Assembly: GCF_001661265.1 (NCBI RefSeq)
Contig: NW_017567007.1
Location: forward strand, 180,165-244,164
From: Saitoella complicata NRRL Y-17804
Taxonomy: Eukaryota; Ascomycota; Saitoellomycetes; Saitoellales; Saitoellaceae
Direction: 5' to 3'
Length of the DNA: 64,000 nt
A program made the translations under genes and the position numbers. Positions 1 through 10,918 of the stretch are shown piece by piece; the first letter of the stretch is position 1; each line of letters opens with the position of its first letter. The notes below the pieces were generated by a model, which was given only the letters and a program-made list of their open reading frames with translations, searched no databases and was not told where the DNA came from.

Positions 1-1036
1 AACGAAACAGATCCCCAGCACAAAAGCATTCAATATTCTTATCCGCGGATTTTACAATGCCCGCAAGCGCACGCGGTCCTCAGCAAAGTACACAAATACT
101 CGAAAGAAGCTGGAAGGCGCGGCGTGGTTGTCCTTCAAGGCAATGCTGGCGTGCAACCAAGCGCCTGACAAATACACCTTTTCGACTCTCGTCAATCTCT
201 GCACACTCACAGATGATTTTAAAGGAATGAGAGGCGTCCTACTGGTAATGAAACTGCTAAAAGGAACGTTTACACCCGATTTGCATGTCCTGGGCAGTAT
301 CATAGCCTACGGAGTACAGTCCAATCGTCCCGAGTTGGCCCTTGCTGGTCTACGTGCAATAAGGACGGAAGGCTTGACGCCAAATATACAAATCTTGACT
401 CATCTGATACAATGCGCGGCTAACGATCGCAATTGGGACGCTGGAATTGCTTTGTGGAGTGATGTCAAGGTAGCATATCACGCAGGGGAGACGCTTGATG
501 AACGGTTATTCTGGGAAGTGCGCCGACTGTGTCTTCGATGCGACAAACACAAAGAGTGGCAACAACTCATGGAAGTAGCCGCTACGATTGGGTTCGAAGG
601 GGAGTCCGTGCGATTTTCTCGTTCGGAACCAGGACGCTCCTCTCGGCGTCGCCTGCGGGACCATGTTGATCCAGGTGCCCCGGAGGGAAAGAAATCGACA
701 TCAGAAGCTGCCTTTGCGGGAGCTCTTACCACCCTGGCTGCGAGTCTGGGAGCAGCAATTTATGCTGGCACCAACAAAGATGACAAAAGGCCAACCGCAA
801 AACCCGAAATTCAGAAACCGACATATGGGATAGTCAAAGGTAAAATGGCTCCTCCGAGGAGAACGGGTTTCGGACCTACAGGAGTGCCTGTGTCTTTGGG
901 GTTTGCTTTGACCACACTCGCTGCAAATGTGGGAGCAGCGGTTTACACCAATGCCAAGGAGGATCGCACTGGGAACGTGGGAGCCGTGATCTTTGCTGCC
1001 TCCAAGGAAGATCAGCTCTCCCGAAACGCAATCTAA
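1..1036 (+). CDS. PPR-repeat protein, 5' end outside window
   Basis: The frame is open from base 2 to a TAA at 1034-1036 (at least 344 residues), so the start lies left of the window. The opening residues (PSTKAFNILIRGFYNARK) and later segments such as DKYTFSTLVNLC and NIQILTHLIQCAANDRNWD read as pentatricopeptide (PPR) helical repeats to about residue 200. Fungal PPR proteins usually bind mitochondrial RNA and act in its processing or translation; that role is inferred from the family. The last 110 residues are not PPR: they hold three copies of a Gly/Ala-rich hydrophobic motif (LTTLAASLGAAIYA, LTTLAANVGAAVYT, NVGAVIFAAS), each followed by a charged K/E/D patch. Confidence 0.75.
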   Translation, partial: TKQIPSTKAFNILIRGFYNARKRTRSSAKYTNTRKKLEGAAWLSFKAMLACNQAPDKYTFSTLVNLCTLTDDFKGMRGVLLVMKLLKGTFTPDLHVLGSIIAYGVQSNRPELALAGLRAIRTEGLTPNIQILTHLIQCAANDRNWDAGIALWSDVKVAYHAGETLDERLFWEVRRLCLRCDKHKEWQQLMEVAATIGFEGESVRFSRSEPGRSSRRRLRDHVDPGAPEGKKSTSEAAFAGALTTLAASLGAAIYAGTNKDDKRPTAKPEIQKPTYGIVKGKMAPPRRTGFGPTGVPVSLGFALTTLAANVGAAVYTNAKEDRTGNVGAVIFAASKEDQLSRNAI

Positions 1037-1100
1037 GCACACGTAACCTAGGGCGTGGACCTCAGGTTGCCCGTGTGTCTTCGTGTATTCAAACAGTTCG

Positions 1101-1152
1101 CCTACAAAGACACTGCTAGTAAGCAGCCTACAAGGGCACTGCTAGTAAGCAG
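1101..1152. repeat. 26-bp tandem duplication
   Basis: Two adjacent 26-bp copies (1101-1126 and 1127-1152) differ at two positions near the middle. They lie just downstream of the PPR gene, in a 333-bp convergent intergenic gap (1037-1369) where nothing else was recognised. Confidence 0.85.
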
Positions 1153-1369
1153 CATAGTACCAGGTGATTACTCAGACACTATTCATCAGCTAGCTAGATG
1201 TACTCGGCAGCTTACAAAGGGGCATGACTGAGGACGGAGGGAAGAAGCAGCGCCGATAGCTTTGGAGACGACATAAAAGCATTCTATTTAGCATTTTGTC
1301 GGAAAGAAACTCGTATTCCATCTATCAACTTGATGGTGAATATACTCTCATAACCTTCAGTTTCCTATC

Positions 1370-2974
1370 TCAAGCCGGATTCAAACCCACGAACGCGAAG
1401 ACGAAAGGGGTTACTGGAATCGCTATGTAGCCAATGCCGGCATAGACGATCAACTTCGTCACAACCTCGACGTCGTACCTCACCCTGGGCTTTTCAATAC
1501 TCTTCAGCAACTCCTCATTTTCCTTGATATATTTGTCCAGATCCGCCTGAATACTCTCGCCGACTTTGCCGTCGACACTGCTTTTTCGTCTTTGTCGCTC
1601 GCGGTAGTCAATTGCTTCATAAAAGTCAGCTTGACTCTGAGGGCCCACACTCGCTCCTCTTCTTCGTCCAATAGATCGGATGGATTCCTTGATTTCGTTA
1701 ACGCCGGGCAAGGTGTCCCCTGGGATATTGGCAGGGACATGCTTGTACGTCGACGCAGAAATGAAGTGGGCGCGAGGAAGATCCAGGCCTAGGGTTTCGA
1801 GACGACGGAAAACTGGCGGAAGAACAGCGTGCAGGGTTGGTTTTGCAATGGCTCGCCAGAGGAAAATCAAGACAACGCCTGGTTATAACGATCATTAGCC
1901 GCAATATCGGGAGGGTGTGTTATGTATGGACTGATTACCCAGTATGATCCGCAAGGCGCTCTTTGAGAGGCCTAGGTCACTGAAGAGATACGGTACGGTA
2001 GCCGGAGAAGGCGAACTCCAGGCAAAGTTTGATTTCGCAAAGACCCAGACACCAATGTCGACACCAAGGACTACGGCGGCGAACGCTACACCGTCGTCGA
2101 AACATGGACACGAATCGGCAGGTTCCGGATGTATTCTGACCATGATCAGAATAATGGGGATGAGTATGAATGGTACTATACGCCAATGGTTAGCGAAGAA
2201 CGCAGCCACGTCGATGCATGATATACCTTGCCATCCACCCTCATACACAAAGGTGTCGAGTTGAACACGGAAAGCCCAACGGAGCCACCAGATCAGAGCA
2301 CCTAGCCCAGTGCCTACCATGACGTCGAAGAAGCCGTGCATCCCGCAATACAAACGCCCAAAAACGACGCTCACTCCATAGATAACAGCCACAAGCTTCA
2401 AACCTAAAGCCACCTTTGGGGACAAATCATCCTCACCACACGATGCCAGAGTACTCAATGCGTACAGAGCCACACTAACAGCATTGGTGGAATGTGTGCT
2501 CGGGAAGCCATACTCTAATGCTGTCGAATGAGACATGTTCAACCTCTCCAGCGGCGGTGAAAGCGGCCGAGGCAAGCAGAGGTAATCCTTGAGCATTCCG
2601 CTGAAGAACACACCAGCAGCCAGGACGTGTACCATCGCTCGTGCAAAGTTCGTGTAGCCGCACCAGAAGATGATTGGTAGGAACATCATGAAGAATGTGT
2701 GGGTGCCGAGGAGGGCGGTGTAGGAGAAGTAGACATCAAGAATGGGCGTTCGCATAACGCTCTACGTAGCGGGATATTAGCCTTGGCGAACAATGAAGAC
2801 AATGACGACCGTAAGCACCTGCAATCGAGCGAGATGTTCTGTCTCCTGTCTAACAAAGGGCAGGAGGAATTCTCTCAACCGAAACCTGAAACCATTGCCG
2901 AGACGAGCTTTGTAATGATCATGCGAAAGAAGCCCGGCATCCTGCTGCTCGGGACTATCTCTACCATTGATCAT
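1370..2974 (-). CDS. LCB3: Dihydrosphingosine/phytosphingosine-1-phosphate phosphatase (PAP2 family)
   Basis: Dephosphorylates long-chain-base phosphates at the ER, feeding sphingoid bases back into ceramide synthesis (family knowledge for Lcb3/Ysr3). Three exons (2974-2819, 2761-1939, 1878-1370) with 57- and 60-bp introns give 495 residues. All three PAP2 phosphatase motifs are visible: KDYLCLPRP (about residues 110-118), PSTHS (139-143) and GRLYCGMHGFFD (Arg188, His194, Asp198), set among many membrane helices. The N-terminal stretch RFRLREFLLPFVRQETEHLA and the C-terminal EVVTKLIVYAGIGYI match the family ends, which fixes the exon joins. The start ATG at 2974 is the first in its open frame. 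Confidence 0.9.
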
Positions 2975-3250
2975 GACGAACTCTCCGATAAATGTTGATC
3001 AGAGGTCTTCAGGATATTCTTGGGGTTGGTCGACGTGTGTGAACGGAGCTCACGTGAATGTGCCTGTTGGCCGGAGCTCACATTGTTTTGGTCCTTCTCG
3101 AAGTGGAAGCCAAACTGAACACTGAAAGCTGCCCGAATAAACAAGTACAAACAGCAAGCCGCGACGATCGACATATCTAGGTATACACTTCTGTCCTTTT
3201 ACTATTGCGATATTTAACGGATCACGCTCTTTTACCATCTTCACCTTCCA

Positions 3251-4019
3251 ATGAGTGCATCGCCGTACACGGCATCCGGCTCCGAATACTCCTTTGACAG
3301 ACCAGCCGTGGTCCCGTTAGATCCTCACCCAGACTACAAGAAGAAACTCGTGGTCGTGGGAGATGGAGGTTGCGGCAAAACCTGCCTTTTGATATCGTTT
3401 AGCCAGAAACGGTTCCCAGAGGTGCGATTCACTTCGTTCGGCACGCCGCCAAGACATGCTAACGGACTCGCAGCGATACATCCCAACAGTCTTTGAAAAC
3501 TACCTGACAAATACCATTCACGGGCCGACGCGCAAGGTCGTGGAATTGGCACTGTGGGACACAGCGGGTCAAGAGGAATATGATCGTCTACGGCCGCTAT
3601 CATATCCGGAAACCGACGTCATCCTGATCTGTTTCGCCATTGATAGTCCAGTGACACTCGAGAATGTTGTCGACAAGTGGTGGCCAGAGGTGCAACATTT
3701 CTGTCCAAGTACGCCGGTGGTTTTAGTTGGGCTGAAGAGTGATCTGCGCCATAATCGCTTGTGTTTGGATCTGCTCAGGGCACAAGGACAAACACCGGTT
3801 ACATTTCAGCAGGTGGAGTACTTTCACCAAGTTAACATGCAATGATCACTGATCCTCATCGAACAGGCTACGGCGGTTGCGGAGCAGATGCGTGCACAGT
3901 ATGTCGAGTGCTCGTCAAAAGAGAATAAGAACGTCAAAGAGGTGTTTGACCTGGCGGTGAACACGGCAATCGGGAATGATAGCCTGAAGAAACTGAGAAA
4001 AAAGTGCGTTGTATTATGA
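3251..4019 (+). CDS. RHO4: Rho-family small GTPase, Rho4 type
   Basis: Three exons (3251-3421, 3474-3812, 3867-4019; introns 52 and 54 bp) encode 220 residues. A P-loop GDGGCGKT (37-44), effector loop YIPTVFENY, switch [19 protein letters not shown] and a C-terminal CVVL prenylation box (217-220, Leu favours geranylgeranyl) are intact. The roughly 30-residue N-terminal extension and the wording [20 protein letters not shown] are typical of Rho4 rather than Rho1/Cdc42. Rho4 acts at septa in cell-wall degradation and exocytosis. It lies head to head with the LCB3 gene across a 276-bp shared promoter. Confidence 0.93.
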
Positions 4020-4171
4020 AAGAAGATGATTCGGTTAAGCAAGGGAGCAAGGGAGATGAGGTCAAGCGGAAATGTCTCGAGATGGCAGCAGAGCAATTAA
4101 GCAAGGTGCAGGACACCCGTGCTGGTTGGAGTATATTTTCCCGTACGTTAAGCTTCTAATTCACCTTCTGA

Positions 4172-5315
4172 TTAATTTTCTGGTTCGGTGACCTCCGGTT
4201 GAGCGACCTCAGTCGATTCAGCGTTCTCCTTCGATTCAACGTCCTCAACCGGTTTACGTTCCGCGGATGGTTCAGTGACATCCTGTTCAACGTCCCCCGT
4301 CGTTTCAGCGTCCCCTGTGGGAACAGCATTCGTCGACGTTTCGAGCTTCTCAATCTCTCCTCTCGTAAGGAGGGGCGGCTGGCCATCGCATCGCTTGAAC
4401 ACGTATTTGCACACTAAGAATCCGGACATTCCTTTCTCCCTCCACGCGTTAAGGCACGTGTACAATCCATCGTAGCGATATCCTTCGATTGGAGCCCATT
4501 CACTATGCCCCTTGAACCCACGCAGAACCCGAACCGGTCGCCCTGTGTCGCAGCTGATCTTCAGCATCTGATTGTATCGATGATCAAAGCTCTGATCGCT
4601 TGTTTGCGGAGCAGTTCGGAGGTTCTTCGGGTTTTTCGCAGTACCTTTAAGATCACGGCCACCAGAACCGGTGTACGTGAACCGGAAACCTTCGTCGACA
4701 TCGTCTTCGTAACCACCTGATAGCGCGATGGAGTGACAGCCATCTGTCGTGTTACCGGATATTCCAGAGACCCAGGGCGCGTGAATACCCCAATATGATG
4801 CCTCCTGGCGAGTCTTGAATATCATGCCTACCGGAACACCAGGGATGGCGCCGAATGTGTTCGGGTTGATGCCGGTTGGTCGGGTTTTGCCGGGTCGCGA
4901 TCCTCTTGATCTGGGGCGCTCGCCGTCAGAAGATGAGTCATCCGAGTCCATTTCGTTCGTGTTCCGCTTAAATGATTGATCATCTGATTCCTCAATGTAT
5001 CGAGCAGGTGCCTTCGAAAGACGACGGCTTTTGCGGCGGCCGTAAGCTGACGTAGTATCATCGGCCTCGGTTTTGACGGTCTTCTCAGTTCTGTAAACCA
5101 GTTAGATTACGGTCATCTGGAGTGTTCCGTCAATTGTAATGGACTTACAGCGCAGGTGAGACCTTTCTCTTCCTGACTGACGCGGATCCGGGCTTCGGTG
5201 CTCGAGCAGGCGCAATGGTCGCTGGGGCAGGCGCAGGCCTCTCGAGACCAAGCTCAGCCAGCAGAGCTCTGTTCTTGGCGATATTAGCCAGACGCTGGCG
5301 TTCATAGTCGTTCAT
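4172..5315 (-). CDS. SRA-YDG domain protein (stand-alone)
   Basis: SRA-YDG domains bind hemimethylated or 5-methylcytosine DNA, as in UHRF1. Two exons (5315-5149, 5090-4172; 58-bp intron with a GTAAGT donor) give 361 residues. A charged N-terminus beginning MNDYERQRLANIAKNRALLA is followed by a basic region (YGRRKSRRLSK) and an SRA fold at about residues 138-300 that carries GIHAPWVSGI, DGCHSIALSGGYEDD, HRYNQMLKISCDTGRPVRV and the YDG-bearing EGYRYDGLYT. The tail is acidic, with imperfect E-D-V/T-E-P repeats. There is no RING, Tudor or PHD domain. The frame is open 5' of this ATG, so a longer N-terminus is possible, but it would overlap the promoter shared with the neighbouring she4 gene. Confidence 0.82.
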
Positions 5316-5522
5316 GTGTGCAATTCTGACAAACCGCGGCCGTTGTACGCGACGTCCTGGTATATCTCGTATCACACTTCTCCACCCGGGCCCTCCTCCA
5401 TATTCTTGCCCGAAAGGGATTAGCGCTGGGTACGTGTAACGTGGACAGTCAAATTCGGGATCAGGATAGAGATCGACCAAAGCACGAGCTGGGCAGATAC
5501 AAATCGGGATCATTGGGCGTTC

Positions 5523-8000
5523 ATGAACGAGGTTGTTGCAAAGGAAAATGGAAGTGCCGAGGTTCTCCGACGACAAGCGAAGATGTTTGCAGAAGAAGGT
5601 AAGCTCCTAGACGCTCTCCGACAACTACAACAAGCGATGGTGTTGGCCCCAGCAGACAAGGAAGCCATTATCAAAGAGATGAAGGAGCTGCGTTTGCTGC
5701 CTGGAGAGGGTCATGAGGTGCACGATTGGGAGGCTCTTGCTAAGGGCTTATGTGAGGGTGACGCAACTGCCACAGAAAAGCTGAAAAGTTCACTCGTGGA
5801 CAAGGAGACGGCCACTGCTTTCGTACGCAGTGGCGCACTGGGCCTGTTACTCGATACCCTCTTGCTGCCGCTATTAGATCATGCTGCAGAGGTTGGGTAT
5901 GTCCTCTTGCTGCTGACGAGGAATTCTGAAGCTGCATGCGCTGCCATCGCGGAATGGCTCAGACACGAAGATACCCGGCCTACAGCAATGGCACAATCAA
6001 GCCTTGAAACTCAAAAAGCACTCGTCAACGTGGTGCTATCGCCAAGTGTTTGGCACAGTACAAACGCGCGAAATTCAGTCGTCTGTCAATTAGTGGAAGC
6101 GATCTGCACCGCAAAATCTCTGACTTCCGACCGGCTCGATCTCCTCGTACAACTCTTTTCTATGAAGGAGCCTGTTGGCTTGAAGCTTCCAGTCGAGTCG
6201 AGGATTCTTCCTACCGTCCTGAAATCTCTCGACTGCCGTTTAGACGAAAGAATCCGTTCCCGTGCTATTGTGGTTCTAGCCCACCTTCTCCGGCTCAAGA
6301 TCACTGCCACAGCCCCTATACAAAAGTATGTTGTCGATGGCGCTAGGTCTGGCAAGGAGGAGGAGCTTATTTGTGCTCTTTCCTCATTCGCAGTTCTATT
6401 TACCGTGGATCCTCAATCAGCAGAATCCCTATTCCTTCAAGATGGGTTCTTGCAAGAGATCCTTGCTGATGCAGAGGTCGAAGGCGTTGGTATTCAGACT
6501 GCACTTCTGGGGCTTGCTTCCGCATCGTGCACGTCGAAAAAGTGCCGCGAAGTGTTACTAAGCGGTGATTATATGAGGTTCTTCCTGAAGTGTACCACAT
6601 ATCATGATGAGCGACTGAAGTGCTTGGCGGCGTTGGTCGTTGTGAAGCTGGAATCCGAAGGAGGGCAAAAGAATTTCGTCAATTCGGAGGAGCAGAGTCG
6701 GCTAGCCAAGATCCTACGAGGTATGCTTCTTGAAGGGAGGGAGTCATCTACCAAGTCAATGGCAATAGAAGGCATAGCACATGCAACATTCAACTCATCC
6801 GTCAAAGAGGCAGTATCCCTCGACAAGCCCGTTCTTACATGCTTGCTCGATGTTGTGCAACAAAGGGACGTGGATGCTATCTTGATCTTCGGGGCTTTGA
6901 CTATTCTCGACAACCTAACGCGATATAGGCCAGTGCTGTCTAAAGAACAGCAACAAGTGCAGGACTTGAAGAGGATGGCGGCGGCCGGGGAGACAGGGGA
7001 CCAGAAAGAACGGGCTGGGGACAAGTTGGACAACGAGACCTATGTTGATGCTCGCTGCAGTCGAGTGCTTGAGGTGGGCGTGGTGAAGGCTTTTGGGCAG
7101 CTGACCAAGACATCAGCCAAATCTGAGCGAATCAATGCCTTGATGGCTGCGATTTTGCTCTCTTTGGCGACTCAGCGTATGCATCGAGGTACAATTGTGC
7201 AGCAGGGAGGTCTTGTCGCACTCGTTTCAATATTCCCACAAACGTCTTCCGCGGAGAAAACCACTTTGGCCATTACGGTGGCGCACGCTCTTGCCAAACT
7301 CCTGATTTCAGTGGACCCGCGTCTGGCTTTCGGTTCAGCTCTTTCAACGACGAACGCCGTCCGACCTTTATTGGTTCTCTTAACCATGCGAGACCTGCCT
7401 AATGAATTATCACGTTTTGAAACCTTGTTGGCGCTCACGAACCTCGCTTCTGTGGATGATACCATACGGAATCTGATTGCTCGCAACGGCTGGTCCACTA
7501 TTGAGGACCTACTCATCGTTGAGCACGGCATGCTCAGGAGGGCAGCGGTTGAACTGGTCTGCAATCTCGTTGTGAGCGTACAAGCAGCTGTCAAATTTGC
7601 CGACGGTACTGCCGCTGCGGCTCATCGCGTGGGAGTCCTAATCGCTTTATGTACCGATGACGATGCAGCAACGAGAAGTGCTGCTACCGGTGCATTAGCC
7701 GTACTTTCCGGGTACGAGCCGGTGTGTAGGGCAATCATGAACAGTAAATCGGGTGTCAAGATACTGCTCGAGCTGCTTGAGGAAGACGACGAAGGGATAA
7801 GGCATCGCGCCGTGGTGATTACACGTAATCTGATATGCGTGCCGGATGGGAATGGTCCTGCTGAGGCTTTCGTCAAAGCGGGCGGTGTCAGGGCGCTGAA
7901 AGATGTTGTTCAAAAAACAAAGGTAAAAGCGGTGGTCGAATTTGCAATCGAAGGATTGAAGGGACTTGTCGTGAGAAAGTTGATTGGAGTTCCTAAATGA
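5523..8000 (+). CDS. she4: She4/UNC-45-like myosin co-chaperone
   Basis: Single exon, 825 residues. A short TPR-like N-terminus (LRRQAKMFAEEGKLLDALRQ) is followed by armadillo-type helical repeats throughout, including the UNC-45/Cro1/She4 central region and C-terminal blocks such as GALAVLSGYEPVCRAIM and GVRALKDVV. The family acts with Hsp90/Hsp70 to fold and protect myosin motor domains and supports actin organisation and endocytosis. The length is close to yeast She4 (about 790). The start ATG at 5523 leaves 207 bp between it and the divergent SRA gene. Confidence 0.85.
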   Translation: MNEVVAKENGSAEVLRRQAKMFAEEGKLLDALRQLQQAMVLAPADKEAIIKEMKELRLLPGEGHEVHDWEALAKGLCEGDATATEKLKSSLVDKETATAFVRSGALGLLLDTLLLPLLDHAAEVGYVLLLLTRNSEAACAAIAEWLRHEDTRPTAMAQSSLETQKALVNVVLSPSVWHSTNARNSVVCQLVEAICTAKSLTSDRLDLLVQLFSMKEPVGLKLPVESRILPTVLKSLDCRLDERIRSRAIVVLAHLLRLKITATAPIQKYVVDGARSGKEEELICALSSFAVLFTVDPQSAESLFLQDGFLQEILADAEVEGVGIQTALLGLASASCTSKKCREVLLSGDYMRFFLKCTTYHDERLKCLAALVVVKLESEGGQKNFVNSEEQSRLAKILRGMLLEGRESSTKSMAIEGIAHATFNSSVKEAVSLDKPVLTCLLDVVQQRDVDAILIFGALTILDNLTRYRPVLSKEQQQVQDLKRMAAAGETGDQKERAGDKLDNETYVDARCSRVLEVGVVKAFGQLTKTSAKSERINALMAAILLSLATQRMHRGTIVQQGGLVALVSIFPQTSSAEKTTLAITVAHALAKLLISVDPRLAFGSALSTTNAVRPLLVLLTMRDLPNELSRFETLLALTNLASVDDTIRNLIARNGWSTIEDLLIVEHGMLRRAAVELVCNLVVSVQAAVKFADGTAAAAHRVGVLIALCTDDDAATRSAATGALAVLSGYEPVCRAIMNSKSGVKILLELLEEDDEGIRHRAVVITRNLICVPDGNGPAEAFVKAGGVRALKDVVQKTKVKAVVEFAIEGLKGLVVRKLIGVPK

Positions 8001-8526
8001 TGATGATGTCTTGATAGCTGCCAGCTGGCATGTGCTTGATACCCTATATCGAAACAAGTGAATTATGTTCTCCTTCCATAATTTACTGTGCAACACCAAA
8101 ACGAAGCCTTAAAACCCCCGGTTATATGCACGCAGGCAAAATGAATTTGCCGAAGCAGGCAAGGAGCGAAACGGGAAATCGCGTCAAGGTTGTCAACGTT
8201 AAACGACGCGGTCTCAAATATAGCAAAACTCCGATGCGCTGTACACGGTTTCATTAAGCAGCATAATTGGGGATTCGGAGATCCTTACGGGAACACGCAC
8301 CTGCCAAGGGATATTCTGAGAGAGGACCATTACATGGAAGCAGACATGGATGTAAATGTCATGCTGAGGAAAAATGGGTATATTCAGATGCCAGCTCTGG
8401 ATGTAGGTAAATCAATGCTTCCGCCTGAACTTCTCGGGGATTTGAACGACGATTCTAATGTCCTCCATCCCTTCAGGGACAACTACATGATCACCAGTAT
8501 CTACCGATGTTCGTTAGTACGACACT
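8001..8526. other. Convergent intergenic region
   Basis: 526 bp between the stop codons of she4 and the EF-hand gene. It contains only a short open stretch from an ATG at 8334 that runs into the neighbouring gene's 3' end, and no recognisable protein. Confidence 0.5.
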
Positions 8527-9097
8527 TTATATGTTGAAATCAGACATCTCACCAGGGTCGATTCCATCATGGTGTTCCAGATTATGCTTTGCAAAATGTT
8601 CGATGTCTTCGGGGTGACTCCAGTTCTCCTCAGAGTCTTCCGGATCAGTGTGGTATTTCATGACATGGTGAATGTCGAACTCCAACTCGTCGTCACCATG
8701 GTGGCCCTCGAAACCAAAATCCGGCAAGTCGCCATTCGCGTCCATGAATGATTTGAATTCTTGAAGGGTAATTGCTCCATTTCTGTCGGCATCAAGGGCA
8801 GCGAACACCGTCTTCTCAATCTCGAGTTTGCGCTCTGGCGTCAAGTCTTTCACATTGTCGAGACCGTAGATGGCCCGGACGTCTTGAGAGTCAAGAACCC
8901 CATCGCTATCCAGATCATGCAGACGGAAGAACGCATCCCAGTCGAAGTACTCCATCTGATGCTCTTCTTTCTTCACAGGACATTAGCTGAATTGACCACG
9001 AACGATCCCCCGATCAACGCACCATATGGTTTTGCACCCAGTTTCCACACACTGAGGCTGCAAATAGCAGTGCTCCAAGTGCTAATGAGCCCTTCAT
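8527..9097 (-). CDS. Secreted EF-hand calcium-binding protein, nucleobindin-like
   Basis: Two exons (9097-9023, 8970-8527; 52-bp intron) encode 172 residues. The first exon is a signal peptide (MKGSLALGALLFAASVCGNW). After the junction NHM/KEEHQMEYFD come two canonical EF-hand loops, DLDSDGVLDSQD and DADRNGAITLQE, then a His/Asp/Glu-rich tail (HHGDDELEFDIHHVMKYH). This layout is that of fungal nucleobindin/calumenin-like proteins of the secretory pathway. No HDEL retention signal is present (ends SDFNI), so it may be secreted or Golgi-held. The start was chosen because it begins the signal peptide. Confidence 0.82.
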
Positions 9098-9402
9098 AAC
9101 GGGTTTCCTATATCGATGCTTGAGTTTGGTGTCGGTCGGTGTCCTTCGTCAGTGTTGTGGGATCAGGGGGTGCTCTGTGGCGGTGCTGCAACCATCGTTG
9201 CCAGGCAGTCCTTGGTCGCACGTTGAATGCCGTACGCTCTCCCACGGGGCTGCGCGCAGTAAGCATAATGTCGACCGCGGCTGACTGCACCGCGTTGTTT
9301 GTTGCACCCTCCTTCTCTGGCTCTCAACAGCAATCCTCTTCGACACCTGCTCTTCTGCTTTTTTGGTCGTTTCCTTCTGCTTGCTAGTTACCTTTGCTCA
9401 AT
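9098..9402. promoter_or_regulatory. Divergent promoter region
   Basis: 305 bp between the ATGs of the EF-hand gene (minus) and the orphan membrane protein (plus). It is rich in T/C runs toward the plus-strand start. No defined factor site was recognised. Confidence 0.45.
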
Positions 9403-10918
9403 ATGGGTCTTCCGCTTGCTGCGAGTGTCGTCCTCATCGTTGTCGGAGCGTATGTATGCATCCCATTGGGATGTATGCTTGCTAACACCCCAACAGGTGC
9501 CTCATTTTGACTGCCCCATACATAGCAGCGCTTGTTTATCGTCATCTGCGACGCTGCAAAGAACCGTCTCCACAAGATACAGAAACGCCCAGCTTACAGG
9601 GAGCACCTATCTCCAAGACGTGGATGAACCGCTGGAATGCCTTTCTCGAAACACACAGCAAGGACCTTGAAACTCATAGTTCTCAGGCAGACCTTGAAGC
9701 AAGTCTTGAACCAGCCCTGGTCTCCATGAACACGCCGTTGGCGGAAAAAGTTCAGGAGCAGGGCCCGGCTCTCACGCTCACTGATGTGGAGCTGCGTGAG
9801 AGGCTTGCGGAGAAGTTTGCCGCGAGGGCTTTTCGACCTCCGCGCAACAATCGTGGGGTAAGATGCTCTCTTCATGGACTATTTGGTCTTGCTAACCTCT
9901 TGTCAGGACAACGTTGCTTACAGTATGCCTCGTGCGATACGTTGCTCTGCCAGTCACTGATTCTGTGTGAATAGGACAGTCAGTCAGTTCAATCAATGCT
10001 TTCGCAGGTAGAGTTGGGGAAGACGGATTGAAGGAGCTTCAACAAGGTATCCCCTATGAATTGCCAGCCTCTGCCTCTTGCTAATTCTATGCAGCCTACG
10101 AAGAAGCAACTGCCTTTCAGTTACCACAGGCGTCTCCGCCGCACAGTGTTTCGACGCATAACACATACAACAGTAATCCACCAAGGACCTAGCATGAGCG
10201 AAGGCTGACACTGTTTCCAAGGTTACTTTGCCAACTATGACCAACGGCCGGATAACCGCCGAGCACTCTACATGGGCTACGTGAGTCCCGACGCATACGA
10301 GCGAGCCATGATGGAAAAGAAAAGTATTCGAGCTGCCTTGGTATGGTTCATAATTTCAATGAAGGGATTTCAACTAACTCCGGCACTCAGGTTGCAAGAC
10401 AGTCTGAGGCAGCCTTCAAGGAGGCCTTTGAAACGCCGAAGAAAAAGCCAGTTGGACCTCGTCGTCCGCCAGCCTCCCCTGTCTCTCCGCGCCGTCGACC
10501 TGTCCCTTGTTCACCTGTCGGTACTAGTGCAGCTGAAATGCAAACTGCTCATATCGAACAGACTATTATCAGAGCCCCGCCATCCACTCCACGCATCAGC
10601 CGAGACGAGAACGTACATCCGGAACCCGGCAACTGGGACGAATTCTCCTTCACAGTCAAGCCGGAGGTTCTGTCCCGCGAGCCGCCCACTCTCAGCAAGC
10701 AACCTAGCAGCAAAGATTTGATGAGTCTTATTCTTACGGCAAAAGCGTCGAGCGGGAGAAGGACCTTTACGAAGGAGAGGGGATCAATGAGGGAGATTGA
10801 CATGAATGTGGATGTGAAACCATCCCATGACAACGTACTGAACGGAGGAACCAGCCTGAAGATGGATTACATCCAAATGCCTCGTCCTTGTGTCACACGC
10901 TCCGTCAGCTCCGTGTAA
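9403..10918 (+). CDS. Orphan single-pass membrane protein, seven exons
   Basis: Not recognised. Seven exons (9403-9449, 9497-9857, 9907-9922, 9975-10046, 10095-10172, 10222-10340, 10391-10918) joined by six introns of 47-52 bp give 406 residues. The N-terminus MGLPLAASVVLIVVGACLIL plus TAPYIAALVYRHLRR is a signal anchor followed by Arg/Lys, so the rest is probably cytosolic. The middle holds LREMLAEK-like charged helices and Tyr/Asn-rich segments (NSYFANYDQRPDN). The C-terminal half is a Pro/Ser/Arg-rich disordered region with SP and TP sites suggestive of phosphorylation. One exon is only 16 nt. The intron density is far above that of its neighbours. Confidence 0.72.

Noticed and set aside
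8190-8537. 115-codon plus-strand open frame
   Set aside because: Lacks an ATG until 8334, overlaps the end of the EF-hand gene and shows no family features.
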